Shown piece by piece: positions 24,255 through 33,454 of a stretch of 64,000 nt of DNA. The notes beneath the pieces were generated by a model. The model searched no databases. It was not told the origin of the DNA and saw only the letters and a list, made by a program, of their open reading frames with translations. Position 1 is the stretch's first letter, and every line of letters begins with the position of its first letter. The translations under genes and the position numbers were made by a program. Source of the DNA: Helicobacter magdeburgensis. Its GTDB lineage: Bacteria > Campylobacterota > Campylobacteria > Campylobacterales > Helicobacteraceae. The stretch spans positions 150,177 through 214,176 of the forward strand of contig NZ_JRPE02000002.1 in the NCBI RefSeq assembly GCF_000765825.2, given 5' to 3'.

Positions 24255-26015
24255 CTAAAAGCTAAACTGACCGCCTACGCGTAAGCTCATATAGTTTGAC
24301 ACATTTATGCCTTGTATGGTGATATTCTGCCCTAGCCCATACTGCATAGCCACATCTAAGAATCCAAAGAGATTTAGCCCACCGGTTAGGATTAGCCCTT
24401 CTCCCGCATTTGAGCGGATATCCTGCATAGCCCCAAGGCGGAAATCCACCTTTTTAAAGTTCGCCATCACCCCACCGCCAAAAAACTGACTTTTAGGGCT
24501 TGAGAGTGAGAGTGTCTCATTTGGCAGCACATCTGCGTCAAAGGCAAAAGTGAGAAAGTCCATCATCTCATAGCTCACCCCTGCGCGCACCTGTGGGTGA
24601 AGCGTAGTATCCGCCACACCAGTGCGGTTAATCGTGGGGGAATTGACATTCTTAGCCACAAGCCCAAGGTGAAGATTCTTCACAAATCTTGGCGAATAGA
24701 GCATACCAAAGTCAAGCCCAAAGGTTTGAGCCATATCCATTTTATTTTTATCCACACTCACGCTTGGCATATTCCCCACAGCAAAATTAATCTTATCCCC
24801 ATAGCCAATCCCTTGGATAAATTTCACCGCCAAGCCCAGATTCACATCGCCCATAGGCGTGAAAATCGTATGCCCATAGCCTATTGGAATCTCCACAAGG
24901 GCTAGGGCGTTGGCATACAAAGTATGCTGTGCCTTATCATTCATAATTGAGCCATTAAGATTAGTTGTCCCTTGCAAATACTCAAGCGTTACACTATCAC
25001 CATTGATAGTTGCCTGATAATACTTCCCACCTAAATCAAAAATGAGCTTATTATTATTTGGATCAATCTGTGCGGAGGCATTAGAAAATGCTGAAGTAAA
25101 TAGCCCTATCCCCACAGCTCCACGCCCTGAATCTATCTCTTGGATATTTATTGTGCCTAAGCTATCGCTCTCCACTCGCCTTGAGCCTTTATCCCCAGCA
25201 AATTGAAAAACAAAGCCATTTTGCGTAGCCAGATTCACATCATTACCCTTTAACGCTCCATCTACCACGCCAAAGTCATTTAAAAGCTTATCAATAACAG
25301 AATCTGCTCCTTTTGCGATAGTTACTTTCCCGGCTGTTTGTAAGATTTCATCAGCGATATTGCCCCCCCCACCTTGCTGAATCTTATCCACTACATCGCC
25401 AAGCTTACCCGCATCAATCCCAGAGATAATGCTTCCCACAAGCGGGGAGCCTCCCTCTGTGGCTGCCCCTGCAAGTTTATCCTTAAACTTTTCAGCCAAG
25501 GCAGAATCTCCCTTAATCGCAGCGGCACAGGTAGTAAAATCTGTGCAAGTGCCACCTAAATCTTTAACAACATCACTAATGGCTTGATCATTAATATTAT
25601 CTGTGCCAAAAAATGCATTTAATGCCCCACCTAACGCACCATCAACCTTTTGTCCGCCGATTGTTACACTTGTGCCGCCACTACTTGGACCGGTGAGTTG
25701 ATTTGTAAGCGTATCGGGGAGTTTTTCTAAATTTGCCGTATCAATAGTGGCAAGCTGCAAAAGATTTTGCTCTTTGAACTGAATCCCAAAGCTATAGCCC
25801 ATTTTCGTGCGTCTATCCGAGCCTAGCAACGCGGGATTATAGTATAGCCCCCACGCAGAATCACGCACAGCCACACCAGCCCCGCCCATACCAGCAGAGA
25901 CCTGCCCCATAGATCCAAACTCTAAGCCAAAGCTACTTACTCCCGCACACATCGCTAGTGCCATTACTTTATGTTTCATTGTCCTATGTCTCATTTTCTT
26001 GTGTTTTGGTCGCAT
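24255..26015 (-). CDS. Outer-membrane beta-barrel protein, TraF/FadL-like
   Basis: About 586 residues with an N-terminal signal (VMALAMCAGVSSFGLEFGS) and then GQVSAGMGGAGVAVRDSAWG-LYYNPALLG, the start seen in outer-membrane proteins annotated as TraF (PF13729) or FadL-like. The C-terminus ends in aromatic beta-strand pattern with terminal Phe (MSLRVGGQFSF), as expected for barrel insertion. A long Gly/Thr/Lys-rich insert (about residues 90-260) follows the first strands. The start is uncertain: ATG 26015 has AGAGG upstream, and later methionines are possible. A run of eight G in the coding strand at 25372-25379 codes glycines. The cargo is unknown; no conjugation genes are nearby, so the TraF label is only a family name. 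Confidence 0.7.
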   Translation of the reverse strand: MRPKHKKMRHRTMKHKVMALAMCAGVSSFGLEFGSMGQVSAGMGGAGVAVRDSAWGLYYNPALLGSDRRTKMGYSFGIQFKEQNLLQLATIDTANLEKLPDTLTNQLTGPSSGGTSVTIGGQKVDGALGGALNAFFGTDNINDQAISDVVKDLGGTCTDFTTCAAAIKGDSALAEKFKDKLAGAATEGGSPLVGSIISGIDAGKLGDVVDKIQQGGGGNIADEILQTAGKVTIAKGADSVIDKLLNDFGVVDGALKGNDVNLATQNGFVFQFAGDKGSRRVESDSLGTINIQEIDSGRGAVGIGLFTSAFSNASAQIDPNNNKLIFDLGGKYYQATINGDSVTLEYLQGTTNLNGSIMNDKAQHTLYANALALVEIPIGYGHTIFTPMGDVNLGLAVKFIQGIGYGDKINFAVGNMPSVSVDKNKMDMAQTFGLDFGMLYSPRFVKNLHLGLVAKNVNSPTINRTGVADTTLHPQVRAGVSYEMMDFLTFAFDADVLPNETLSLSSPKSQFFGGGVMANFKKVDFRLGAMQDIRSNAGEGLILTGGLNLFGFLDVAMQYGLGQNITIQGINVSNYMSLRVGGQFSF

Positions 26016-26176
26016 ACACACCTCTATAAACATTTATTAGAATCTTTAGGTAAGAAAAAATCGTGCCATTTTACAGACTTTCGCATAAAAGTTTTTAAAA
26101 TTTTTGCTAGAATCTTAAAAAAGGAACACTTTTAGCATACATATTTTTAAATAAATTCTATTCGCGGAAGGGAATA

Positions 26177-27091
26177 ATGATGATACTACATAAGGCGAGA
26201 TTGTATATCATAGGTTTGGTTGTGGGCTTGGGCGTGGCGACAAGCCTTATTGGCGGTGAGGGTGATATAGTGAGTCCTAGCGCACTTAGCCCAACGCCAA
26301 ATAGCGAGTATATCGCTCCACAGATTGAGAAAAGCTCCGCACTTGTGGATTCTACACCTGCAGATTCTACACCAGATTCTACGCTAAATGAAGCTCAAAT
26401 GCCAATACCAGAAATCCCGCTTGAATCTATACAAACTCCACACTCCAAAGAAATCACGCCACCTAAAGCCTTAACGCCACAAGCACAAGCCTCATACAAT
26501 GCTAATGCACAGCCCTCGCGTGAATTGCAAGAGGCGTATAATGCGTGGCTTAATGGGGAGTTTAGCACCGCTATAAGACTCTATGAAAATGCGTGCTATG
26601 ATGGGGATTTGGGTGCGTGCCACGCTATTGGGACGCTTTACTTTCAAGGGAGCGGTGTAGCACAAAACTATGCAATGAGTGCGAGCTATTATTACAAAGC
26701 GTGTGATGGGGGCTTTGGGCAGAGTTGTAGCTCACTTGGAATCTTGTATCATTATGGGCTAGGTGTGCGGCAGGACTATGAGGTCGCACTCAATCTCTAT
26801 CACAAATCCTGTCAAGCCGGATATCCTAGGGGCTGTAATAATCTAGGCGTGATGTTTGAAGAAGGGCTTGGGATAAAGAGAGATTATAAACAAGCGGGGC
26901 TGTATTATAGCGATGCGTGTTTGGCACGAGATGATAGGGCGTGTTTCAATATCGCGGAAATGCTTTTTACAGGCAAGGGGCTTAAAAAAGATAAGAAAAA
27001 GGCGATGGAGTATTATGGGCTATCTTGTGATTTGGGATTCCAAGAGGGGTGCGAAGAATACAAAGCCCTGAAACTAAAGGAGAAAAGATGA
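26177..27091 (+). CDS. Sel1-repeat (Hcp-like) cysteine-rich secreted protein
   Basis: The Helicobacter cysteine-rich protein family is secreted or periplasmic; H. pylori HcpA and HcpB bind or cleave beta-lactams weakly. The 304-residue product has an N-terminal signal segment (LYIIGLVVGLGVATSL), a low-complexity Ser/Pro/Thr linker to about residue 115 with repeated DSTP units, then about five Sel1 repeats each with a Cys pair seven to nine residues apart, such as ACYDGDLGACHAIGTLYFQG and SCQAGYPRGCNNLGVMFEEG. The next gene overlaps by ATGA, giving a tandem pair. Confidence 0.88.
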   Translation: MMILHKARLYIIGLVVGLGVATSLIGGEGDIVSPSALSPTPNSEYIAPQIEKSSALVDSTPADSTPDSTLNEAQMPIPEIPLESIQTPHSKEITPPKALTPQAQASYNANAQPSRELQEAYNAWLNGEFSTAIRLYENACYDGDLGACHAIGTLYFQGSGVAQNYAMSASYYYKACDGGFGQSCSSLGILYHYGLGVRQDYEVALNLYHKSCQAGYPRGCNNLGVMFEEGLGIKRDYKQAGLYYSDACLARDDRACFNIAEMLFTGKGLKKDKKKAMEYYGLSCDLGFQEGCEEYKALKLKEKR

Positions 27092-27696
27092 GAATCTTGT
27101 TGATATTAAGTGCGGCTTGTGCCGTTGTATTTGGGGCGTGGCTAGCTGATGAAAATATGAATAACTATGAAAGTTCAGATATGAAAAAGAAAGTGGCGGA
27201 GTATCTACAAAACTGCGATAATGGCTCTATGGGGGATTGCTACTTTGTCGCATACGAATATATGAAAGGCGAAAATGGGCTGCAGTGGTATAGCAAGGCT
27301 GTGTATTATTACAAAAAAGCCTGTGATGGTGGGGTGCTTAAAGCGTGTAGCAACCTTGGAATCTTATATCAAAATGGGCTAGGTGTGAAGCAAAACTATG
27401 GCGTGGCGTTACAGCTGTATAAATTCTCCTGCTCACGCTTTGAGCCTGATGGGTGCAATAATCTAGGGGTGCTTTCACAAGAGGGGATTTTTGTAAGTAA
27501 AAGCTATGCGGACGCTTTAAGATTGTATGAAAGGGCTTGTGCTGGTGGGAGCGTGGCAGGGTGCGTGAATCTAGGCGATATGTATGCTAAGGGCATAGGT
27601 GTGGCAAAAAGCAGACAAGCGGCTCTAAGCTTCTATGGACAGGCGTGTTATTTAGGCTATCAGCAAGGCTGTGATTTGTATAGAGAGATGAATTAG
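27088..27696 (+). CDS. Sel1-repeat (Hcp-like) cysteine-rich secreted protein, second copy
   Basis: 202 residues: signal peptide (MRILLILSAACAVVFGAWLA) then four to five Sel1 repeats with paired cysteines, for example ACDGGVLKACSNLGILYQNG and SCSRFEPDGCNNLGVLSQEG. ATG 27088 follows AAAGGAG and overlaps the previous stop as ATGA. It lacks the long linker of its neighbour. The matching repeats (GCNNLGV, YKKACDGG) suggest that the pair arose by tandem duplication and then diverged. Confidence 0.88.
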   Translation: MRILLILSAACAVVFGAWLADENMNNYESSDMKKKVAEYLQNCDNGSMGDCYFVAYEYMKGENGLQWYSKAVYYYKKACDGGVLKACSNLGILYQNGLGVKQNYGVALQLYKFSCSRFEPDGCNNLGVLSQEGIFVSKSYADALRLYERACAGGSVAGCVNLGDMYAKGIGVAKSRQAALSFYGQACYLGYQQGCDLYREMN

Positions 27697-28102
27697 GCTT
27701 TGGGCGGATTCTGTGAGTGGGTTCTAGCTTTGGGGTTTGTGTTTTTATATGGATTGCTAAAGAAGCTACGCTTTGTCACGACTTCCTGCGGAAGTCTCGC
27801 AATGACGGAGAAAGCCGTAGAATCTCAAGCCGATTCAGCAACCACCGCAGTGGCAAGGCACGCCCTTGCCACGCATAAAATCAATGGTGGCGTTTCACTG
27901 CGTGAATCGCCTACCTTGAAAGTGTCGTCGGAGTGGGGGATTGCTAAGGGGGAGAGAGCGACTTCACAATTCAAGCCTCTCCCCCTTAGCTAAAAAAAGA
28001 ATTTTAAAGAATGTAGATACTTCGCCTACAGCTCAGTATGACAAGATTCTAGCAAAGCAAGATTTTAGTAAAGCACAAGCACAAAATAGCAGAATCTAAG
28101 CT
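27697..28102 (+). repeat. Gene-free gap with dispersed-repeat sequence
   Basis: About 400 bases without a convincing gene. It holds, at about 27760-27810, the element CTTTGTCACGACTTCCTGCG...CGCAATGACGG whose reverse complement recurs at 51262-51300. It also holds the hairpin GTGGCAAGG/CCTTGCCAC near 27850, and near 28015 a segment reading GTAGATACTTCGCCTACAGC, which looks like another intergenic repeat. One open frame (27700-27993) crosses these elements and is not credible as a gene. Confidence 0.6.
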
Positions 28103-28438
28103 CTACTCAATAGCAGCATTAAGCATATCTTGGGATTTTTTCAACGCATTTAACTGCATATCTTTGAGTCTTTCTGCTTCACTTGAAGTTTGGGGTGTTT
28201 GTTGGTTTTGAGATAGGGAACTTTGGCGAGGGTTTCTTAGCTCATTTGGCTGCATACCACGGGGCATTTTGACAAATACATCTTCATAGTTTTGTTTTCC
28301 CATTTGATGACGGATATAAATCTCGCCTGTATTTGTGGAATAGATATAAGTATCCTTACCATCAGAAAACATCTCCCATTCCCCAGCCCATAAACCTACG
28401 CTTAAACATAAAAACAGAATCTTTAGAATCTTTTTCAT
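28103..28438 (-). CDS. Small periplasmic hypothetical protein
   Basis: 111 residues with a signal peptide (ILKILFLCLSVGLWAGEW) and a short mature domain (WEMFSDGKDTYIYSTNTGE) of beta character, followed by a Gln/Ser-rich tail (SSLSQNQQTPQTSSEAE) and a short helix. I do not recognise the family. ATG 28438 sits 18 bases from the hisG stop on the same strand, with AAAGGGGG upstream, so it is probably cotranscribed with hisG. Confidence 0.65.
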   Translation of the reverse strand: MKKILKILFLCLSVGLWAGEWEMFSDGKDTYIYSTNTGEIYIRHQMGKQNYEDVFVKMPRGMQPNELRNPRQSSLSQNQQTPQTSSEAERLKDMQLNALKKSQDMLNAAIE

Positions 28439-28456
28439 TTTACCCCCTTTGCTCCC

Positions 28457-29065
28457 TTATAGTGTGCTTTTAAGATTATCATACAACGCTAGAATCTGCT
28501 CTTTTTTCTCATAAAAGCTATTTGTATTGGCGATTAAATACGCGCTAGATTCCATAATCACTTCATCAATTTTAAGATTATTTTGCTTCATCGTGCTACC
28601 TGTCTCTACAATATCCACAATAGCATCACTTAGCCCAACAAGTGGGGCTAACTCAATAGAGCCATAGAGCTTAAGTGTCTCAATAGATAAGGCTTTATTA
28701 GCAAAATATTTACGCGTGATATTTGGCATTTTTGTAGCGATTTTTAGCTGTGGCTTTTGAAGATCAAGGCTTTTTCCACAAGGAGAGCCTACGACAACCT
28801 TGCAGCGACCGATTTGTAGATTTAAAAGCTTTATGACTTCAAGCTGTTGCTCTTCTATCACATCAAGCCCTACAATCCCCACATCTGCCGCCCTATGAGC
28901 TACATAAGTAGGCACATCTTGGCTTCTTACAAGCATAAAGGTAAAGTCTCTATGCTCTAAAATCAGCTTCCTATCATCAAAGGCAAATCCCGCCCCATAC
29001 AACTGCTCAAACAACGCTAAGCTTTCTTTAGCGATACGACCTTTTGGTAAAGCGACTTTTATCAT
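28457..29065 (-). CDS. hisG: ATP phosphoribosyltransferase, short form
   Basis: First step of histidine biosynthesis: ATP + PRPP to phosphoribosyl-ATP. The 202-residue protein matches the short HisG type: IKVALPKGRIAKESLALFEQ, VGIVGLDVIEE, and SDAIVDIVETGSTMKQNNL near the end. Short HisG lacks the regulatory C-terminal domain and normally needs HisZ in trans, which is not in this window. Confidence 0.95.
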   Translation of the reverse strand: MIKVALPKGRIAKESLALFEQLYGAGFAFDDRKLILEHRDFTFMLVRSQDVPTYVAHRAADVGIVGLDVIEEQQLEVIKLLNLQIGRCKVVVGSPCGKSLDLQKPQLKIATKMPNITRKYFANKALSIETLKLYGSIELAPLVGLSDAIVDIVETGSTMKQNNLKIDEVIMESSAYLIANTNSFYEKKEQILALYDNLKSTL

Positions 29066-29097
29066 CTTGTCTCCCTTAAGATTTTCTTTAGATTCTG

Positions 29098-29718
29098 CTA
29101 GATATGCTTCTCAAGGGCTTTTTGCATACCCTTAAACACAAGCGTATTATCATAAATGGCATTTTCAAAAAATCGTGCGAAAAACTTGCCATCGCCCCCT
29201 GTGAAAAATATCTTTTTTGTGCGAGTGGTGTTTTTTATCATTAAAATGACACTTTTTATCGCCCCAAAGCTTAGGGCATCGCTTGTATTTTGCGGTAGGG
29301 CGGAGAGATTCACACTTGGCTCTATTTTTATATCAAGCACAGGGGAGATGTCAGCACACATTTTTCTATACGCACTAAGTCCGGGCATAATGTAGCCACC
29401 AAGGTGGATTCCATTTTGCATAATATCCGCAGTAATGGCACTTCCCGCATCAATAATCACGCCATCTTGCACCGCCTTACACGCTGCACGCCTATCCACG
29501 CCAAGCCCCTTATACTCGCTCTCAATCTCAATATACTCGCCAATATTCACACAATATGGGTGCGAGGCAAGTAAGCAACGCTCAAAGCGTTCATTAACAC
29601 TGATATAATATATAGGTAGATTCTCTTTTTTCTTGCTTAGGGCATAGGGCTTTTCTTTCCAAATCTTACCATTATGGTAGAAATGTAAAAAAGTGTTCCC
29701 CACATCGCACAATAGCAT
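29098..29718 (-). CDS. coaX: Type III pantothenate kinase
   Basis: Phosphorylates pantothenate in CoA synthesis; an ASKHA-fold enzyme, K+-dependent and insensitive to CoA. The 206-residue product has the phosphate-1 motif LLCDVGNTFLHFY, GLGVDRRAACKAV, VIIDAGSAITADIM and GGYIMPGLSAY. The stop-start junction with the upstream lipoprotein gene is at 29718, so translation is coupled. The same neighbour order occurs in H. pylori. Confidence 0.95.
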   Translation of the reverse strand: MLLCDVGNTFLHFYHNGKIWKEKPYALSKKKENLPIYYISVNERFERCLLASHPYCVNIGEYIEIESEYKGLGVDRRAACKAVQDGVIIDAGSAITADIMQNGIHLGGYIMPGLSAYRKMCADISPVLDIKIEPSVNLSALPQNTSDALSFGAIKSVILMIKNTTRTKKIFFTGGDGKFFARFFENAIYDNTLVFKGMQKALEKHI

Positions 29719-30719
29719 TACTCAAACCTTTTATAAACCTTGTCGTAGAATATACTATCCTTGGTGTAAAAAAGGCTTTTTTTCTTGGAAAGATTGCTTT
29801 TATACACTAATGGTGCAAAGTCTTTGAGACTTAAAGCTATCACATAGCCGCCCTTTTCAAGCGTATAAAGCGTGTCATTTTGTATGACAATCCCACTTAG
29901 CACCGCAAAAGGCAATCGCACCTTACGCAACAGCTTCAAAGTATGATCAAGCTCCAAAATCTCCCCATCAATGCCTAGCACATACACTTTATCGTTATAA
30001 AACTTCACATCACGCAAATCCACATCATACTTAAAGCTCTTATCATTGATAATCGCACTCACACGCTTTGCAGTCGCCCCAAGCAGGTATTCACCCTTGG
30101 CGTGAAGATAAATGACATTATTAAAAAACTTATCGCTACTGACTAAAATATCCTTTACAATCTTGTTTTGAGCGATACTATAAATAAGAATCTTACCCTC
30201 CAAATCCGGATAAATCACATACTGATCATTCATCAAAGGTGAAGCAAGGTAAGAGTTTATTGCACTGACATTTGGGTATTTTTGCGAAAAAATCTCTTTT
30301 TGCTTGGCTATATCATAATACACAAGCGTGTTATCAATAAGCACCATAGCCAACTTATCGCCCTTTAAACTCGCAGTTAGCACACAGGAGCTAAAAGGCA
30401 CTTTATGGAGATTCTCATTTCCATTCCGCACAATAAGAATCTCATCGCATTGCTTTTGTATCGCATAATTATCCCCATCTTGTGCTAGAAACTTATAGCC
30501 CTTTTCTAGCACAATAGGCGTTATGCCATTTTCCAAGGTAATAAGCGTATTATCCTTTAAAATCGCTCCCTGTCTTGAAACGCTTTGTATGGGCGAACTT
30601 AGCTTGTCTTTAAACTCCATTTTACCACTTATGAGCTTTGGCTCAAAATGCTTTTTAGAGCTACACCCAGCAAAGATAGCAAGGCTACAAACACACACCA
30701 ACAAAAAAAACTTTTTCAT
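29718..30719 (-). CDS. Predicted lipoprotein with beta-propeller-like fold
   Basis: 333 residues with signal peptide and lipobox (LAIFAGC, Cys about 19), then a repetitive beta-rich sequence with segments such as GDNYAIQKQCDEILIVRNG and EILELDHTLKLLRKV, suggestive of PQQ/WD-type propeller blades. Function unknown; conserved between dut and coaX in Helicobacter, so it may have an envelope role. The order is the only functional clue. Confidence 0.75.
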   Translation of the reverse strand: MKKFFLLVCVCSLAIFAGCSSKKHFEPKLISGKMEFKDKLSSPIQSVSRQGAILKDNTLITLENGITPIVLEKGYKFLAQDGDNYAIQKQCDEILIVRNGNENLHKVPFSSCVLTASLKGDKLAMVLIDNTLVYYDIAKQKEIFSQKYPNVSAINSYLASPLMNDQYVIYPDLEGKILIYSIAQNKIVKDILVSSDKFFNNVIYLHAKGEYLLGATAKRVSAIINDKSFKYDVDLRDVKFYNDKVYVLGIDGEILELDHTLKLLRKVRLPFAVLSGIVIQNDTLYTLEKGGYVIALSLKDFAPLVYKSNLSKKKSLFYTKDSIFYDKVYKRFE

Positions 30720-30727
30720 ACAAATCC

Positions 30728-31441
30728 TTAGGGCTTAGGCTGTGAATCTGTGGCTTGAGATTCCGTATTTGCGACTTGAGATTGTGAATCTAGGGCATTT
30801 TTAGCTGAATCTTCAAGCCCATAATGCTTCAATATCATCGCTTCTGCGGCAAAGGGCGAATTTTCAGCAATAAGCATTAGCTTTTGATGAGCTTCAGCAA
30901 TCTTATCTTGTTGAAATAGCACATAAGCTTCTTGCAAAATCGCTAAATCCCTTAATAACTTGTATTCCACATTTTCTAAAGACTTAAACTCCCCTGTAAA
31001 ATCCGCATTTTTTATGGCGTCTTTATCTTGGATTTTTTCACTTAGATTTAAAGTAGCTACTTCATATTTAGCAAGATTTTTAATAAGCTTATTTTGCGAG
31101 TTTGCCAACTTCTCATAGTTTGCCTTATCGCCATTAGCGTTAAAATACATATACACATCATAGAGATTTGGACTTGCTTTTTGTAAAGATTCTAAAGCCT
31201 CTTTGTTTTCTGAATCCTGCATAAGCACTGCATACGCCGCACTTGCCTCCTGTGCTTTTTGAGCTGATAAATACGAGCTTATACCAAACCAGCCTAGTCC
31301 CACAGCTCCGCAAACCACAGCCACATACACATACTTGCGATACCGCCTCCATAAAATCTCCAAGCGAAACGCATTTTCTAGTAGCTTCTCATCACTTTTA
31401 AATTCTTCTTTCACGCCCTTTAAATTAGACTGCAAACTCAT
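30728..31441 (-). CDS. YfgM-like membrane-anchored TPR protein
   Basis: 237 residues: cytoplasmic N-terminus, one transmembrane helix (about residues 38-55, YVYVAVVCGAVGLGWFGI), and a periplasmic helical region like the TPR_21 domain of YfgM (SAAYAVLMQDSENKEALE, KLMLIAENSPFAAEAMILKH). YfgM is a SecYEG-associated chaperone partner in E. coli; the assignment here rests on topology. The tail is a Ser/Gln repeat (DSQSQVANTESQATDSQ). Confidence 0.6.
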   Translation of the reverse strand: MSLQSNLKGVKEEFKSDEKLLENAFRLEILWRRYRKYVYVAVVCGAVGLGWFGISSYLSAQKAQEASAAYAVLMQDSENKEALESLQKASPNLYDVYMYFNANGDKANYEKLANSQNKLIKNLAKYEVATLNLSEKIQDKDAIKNADFTGEFKSLENVEYKLLRDLAILQEAYVLFQQDKIAEAHQKLMLIAENSPFAAEAMILKHYGLEDSAKNALDSQSQVANTESQATDSQPKP

Positions 31442-31465
31442 AAAACTCCTTTTATTTCTATCAAT

Positions 31466-31909
31466 TTATTTGCTAACACCTGAAGAGCCAAAGCCAGATT
31501 CTCCCCTTTGACTTTCGCTTAACTTTTCCACTTCAGCAAACACTGCTTGAGTTATTTCATTGACCACACCTTGTGCGATTCTATCGCCCTTATGTATGAT
31601 AAAATCCTCCCCCGAGTGATTGACTAAAATCACCTTAATTTCCCCACGATAATCACTATCAATCGTGCCGGGCGTATTTAGCACACTTATGCCATTTTTT
31701 AGTGCCAAACCACTTCTAGGACGCACCTGCACTTCAAAGCCAGATTCTATCTCAAAGGCTAAGCCTGTGCTAACTACCGCCCTATCCCCAGCTTTGAGCA
31801 CAAGCTCATCAATGGAATGCAAATCAAATCCAGCCGCCTCTACACTTTGATACTTTGGAATCTCCGCGTCCTTATGGAGCTTTTTAATCTTAATACAAGC
31901 CTGTTTCAT
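31466..31909 (-). CDS. dut: Deoxyuridine 5'-triphosphate nucleotidohydrolase
   Basis: Hydrolyses dUTP to dUMP, preventing uracil incorporation. 147 residues with all five trimeric dUTPase motifs: AGFDLHS, RPRSGLALKNGI, NTPGTIDSDYRGEI, GDRIAQGVV and the C-terminal RGESGFGSSG. Directly downstream of greA with a three-base gap. Confidence 0.97.
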   Translation of the reverse strand: MKQACIKIKKLHKDAEIPKYQSVEAAGFDLHSIDELVLKAGDRAVVSTGLAFEIESGFEVQVRPRSGLALKNGISVLNTPGTIDSDYRGEIKVILVNHSGEDFIIHKGDRIAQGVVNEITQAVFAEVEKLSESQRGESGFGSSGVSK

Positions 31910-31912
31910 AGC

Positions 31913-32401
31913 CTAATCCCCAAACACAATCTCTTTATAAAACACTTCTAAAATCTCAAATTCATTTTCTCCACTAGGCAGCATAATACTCACCTCATCG
32001 CCCTGCTTTTTTCCCATTAACGCCTTGGCAATAGGCGAAGAAACCGAAATTAGCCCACGAGAAGGGTTGCTCTCCATTGAGCCTACAAGCGTATAAACAA
32101 ACTCCTTATCGGTATCAAGATTTAGAATCTTCACACTTGAGCCAAAGCTCACCTTATCGTGCTTCAAAGTCGCAGGGTCAATCACTTGCGCTTGTGAGAG
32201 CATAAGCCCTAGCTCATTAATCCTAGCTTCAATAAAAGCTTGTTTCTCTCTTGCGGCGTGGTATTCTGCGTTTTCTTTCAAATCCCCGTGAGAGCGTGCC
32301 ACATCTATCTCTACTACAATCTTTGGACGCTCCACTTCTTTGAGATTCTTTAGCTCCGCACATAACTTCTCATAGCCATAGTTTGTCATTGGTTCTGCCA
32401 T
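31913..32401 (-). CDS. greA: Transcription elongation factor GreA
   Basis: Rescues backtracked RNA polymerase by stimulating transcript cleavage. The product of about 162 residues has an N-terminal coiled coil (YEKLCAELKNLKEVERPKIV, DVARSHGDLKENAEYHAARE with the tip acidic residues) and C-terminal FKBP-like region (ISVSSPIAKALMGKKQGDEV). I chose ATG 32401 because GGGGAAAATA precedes it; an ATG four codons upstream overlaps that site. Confidence 0.96.
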   Translation of the reverse strand: MAEPMTNYGYEKLCAELKNLKEVERPKIVVEIDVARSHGDLKENAEYHAAREKQAFIEARINELGLMLSQAQVIDPATLKHDKVSFGSSVKILNLDTDKEFVYTLVGSMESNPSRGLISVSSPIAKALMGKKQGDEVSIMLPSGENEFEILEVFYKEIVFGD

Positions 32402-32720
32402 TATTTTCCCCATAATTTAGATTCTATTTTCTTTGCATTTTTTATTTTACATTTTGGCTATAACGCCCTTTTTGAAAATGTTTTGAAAATATTTAAAAAA
32501 GCAAAATCATAGCCAAACTTCGTTAAATAAACATAAATCAAAGCTTAAATTTTATTTCACCCTTTCATCAAAAAAAGGAAAAAATGCTTAATTTTCTTGC
32601 GTTTGTTTTTTTGTAGAATCCCGCCTCATAGATTTTACAATCTTTACAAGCCTTTTTACTTCATTAAGAGCAATAAAAGAGGGGAATCTATAGAAAAACA
32701 CTACTTCAAAAGGAGACAAA
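32402..32720 (+). promoter_or_regulatory. Divergent intergenic region, greA / lipoprotein
   Basis: About 320 AT-rich bases without a gene. TAGAAT at 32614-32619 is a plausible -10 for the lipoprotein gene to the right, leaving an untranslated leader of roughly 95 bases. Runs of T and A upstream resemble the phased A/T pattern that replaces a -35 in Helicobacter. No riboswitch fold was recognised. Confidence 0.4.
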
Positions 32721-33323
32721 ATGAAATTAGTAAGTAAAAAACTTACTTTAGGTTTAGGCTGTGCGGTAGCTGCACTGACATTTACAGCTTGTGGCGGAGG
32801 TGTGCCAGACTGCGATGATAGCGATGTGCAAGATGCGGTAAAGAAAATTTACACAGAAAGATGGCTAGAAAACAATTTCTATGGTGCTGTGGCAAATGAT
32901 GACCACAAAGAAGCAAGTAACTTTAGCAAAAAAGCACAAGAACTAGTTATGAAAGAGCTCAATCTCACAATGAATAACTTTGCTACAAATCGTGTAGATG
33001 AGAAAAGAAATCGCGTTACCTGCCAAGCGAAAATCGCTGGAGATATGAAAAGTGATAAGATTATTGAAATGCTAGACCTATTTAATAGGGCAGCCGCAGC
33101 TAGAAGTTTAAATGATGGTGAAGTGCTTACAGATGGTAAATTTGAAGACTACATCAAGTCTATGGGAGGTCAAAGTGCCTACGATAAACGACTTGAAAAA
33201 ATGGCTGATGATTATGATCAAGAGTTTAGCGACACTCAACACAACCTTGAATACACAGCAAGACGCACAGATGATGGTAATCTTGTTGTTGAAGTAGAAG
33301 GCGGTCTCCCCGGACGACACTAA
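32721..33323 (+). CDS. Predicted lipoprotein, Helicobacter-type
   Basis: 200 residues with signal peptide and lipobox (LTFTAC, Cys about 24), followed by GGGVPDCDDSDVQDAVKKIY. The mature protein is charged and mostly helical with no recognised domain; the CDDSDVQDAV start resembles small lipoproteins annotated in enterohepatic helicobacters. Strong AAAAGGAGAC binding site. A terminator follows. Confidence 0.75.
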   Translation: MKLVSKKLTLGLGCAVAALTFTACGGGVPDCDDSDVQDAVKKIYTERWLENNFYGAVANDDHKEASNFSKKAQELVMKELNLTMNNFATNRVDEKRNRVTCQAKIAGDMKSDKIIEMLDLFNRAAAARSLNDGEVLTDGKFEDYIKSMGGQSAYDKRLEKMADDYDQEFSDTQHNLEYTARRTDDGNLVVEVEGGLPGRH

Positions 33324-33349
33324 ACTTCATATCATCAAATTTTAAACTT

Positions 33350-33377
33350 AATAAGCCCTTTTCTTAAGGGGCTTATT
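33350..33377 (+). terminator. Terminator between the lipoprotein gene and gph
   Basis: AATAAGCCC at 33350-33358 pairs with GGGCTTATT at 33369-33377 in a stem with a small loop, about 27 bases after the lipoprotein stop. The genes converge here, so it may serve both strands. Confidence 0.65.
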
Positions 33378-33454
33378 CTCACTTTCACAAGCTCTACCCA
33401 AAAAGATTTTATGAAAAAGTTTTTGCTTATTTTGTGGCACTAGGCTCAATCTCT

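Noticed and set aside
25372..25379. Run of eight C (G8 on the coding strand) in the TraF/FadL-like gene as a phase-variable tract
   Set aside because: Shorter than the other tracts and in frame in the middle of a glycine-rich segment; variation is possible but not supported.
27700..27993. Open frame of 97 codons after the second Sel1 gene
   Set aside because: It runs through dispersed-repeat sequence and hairpins, has no good start signal and no recognisable protein pattern.
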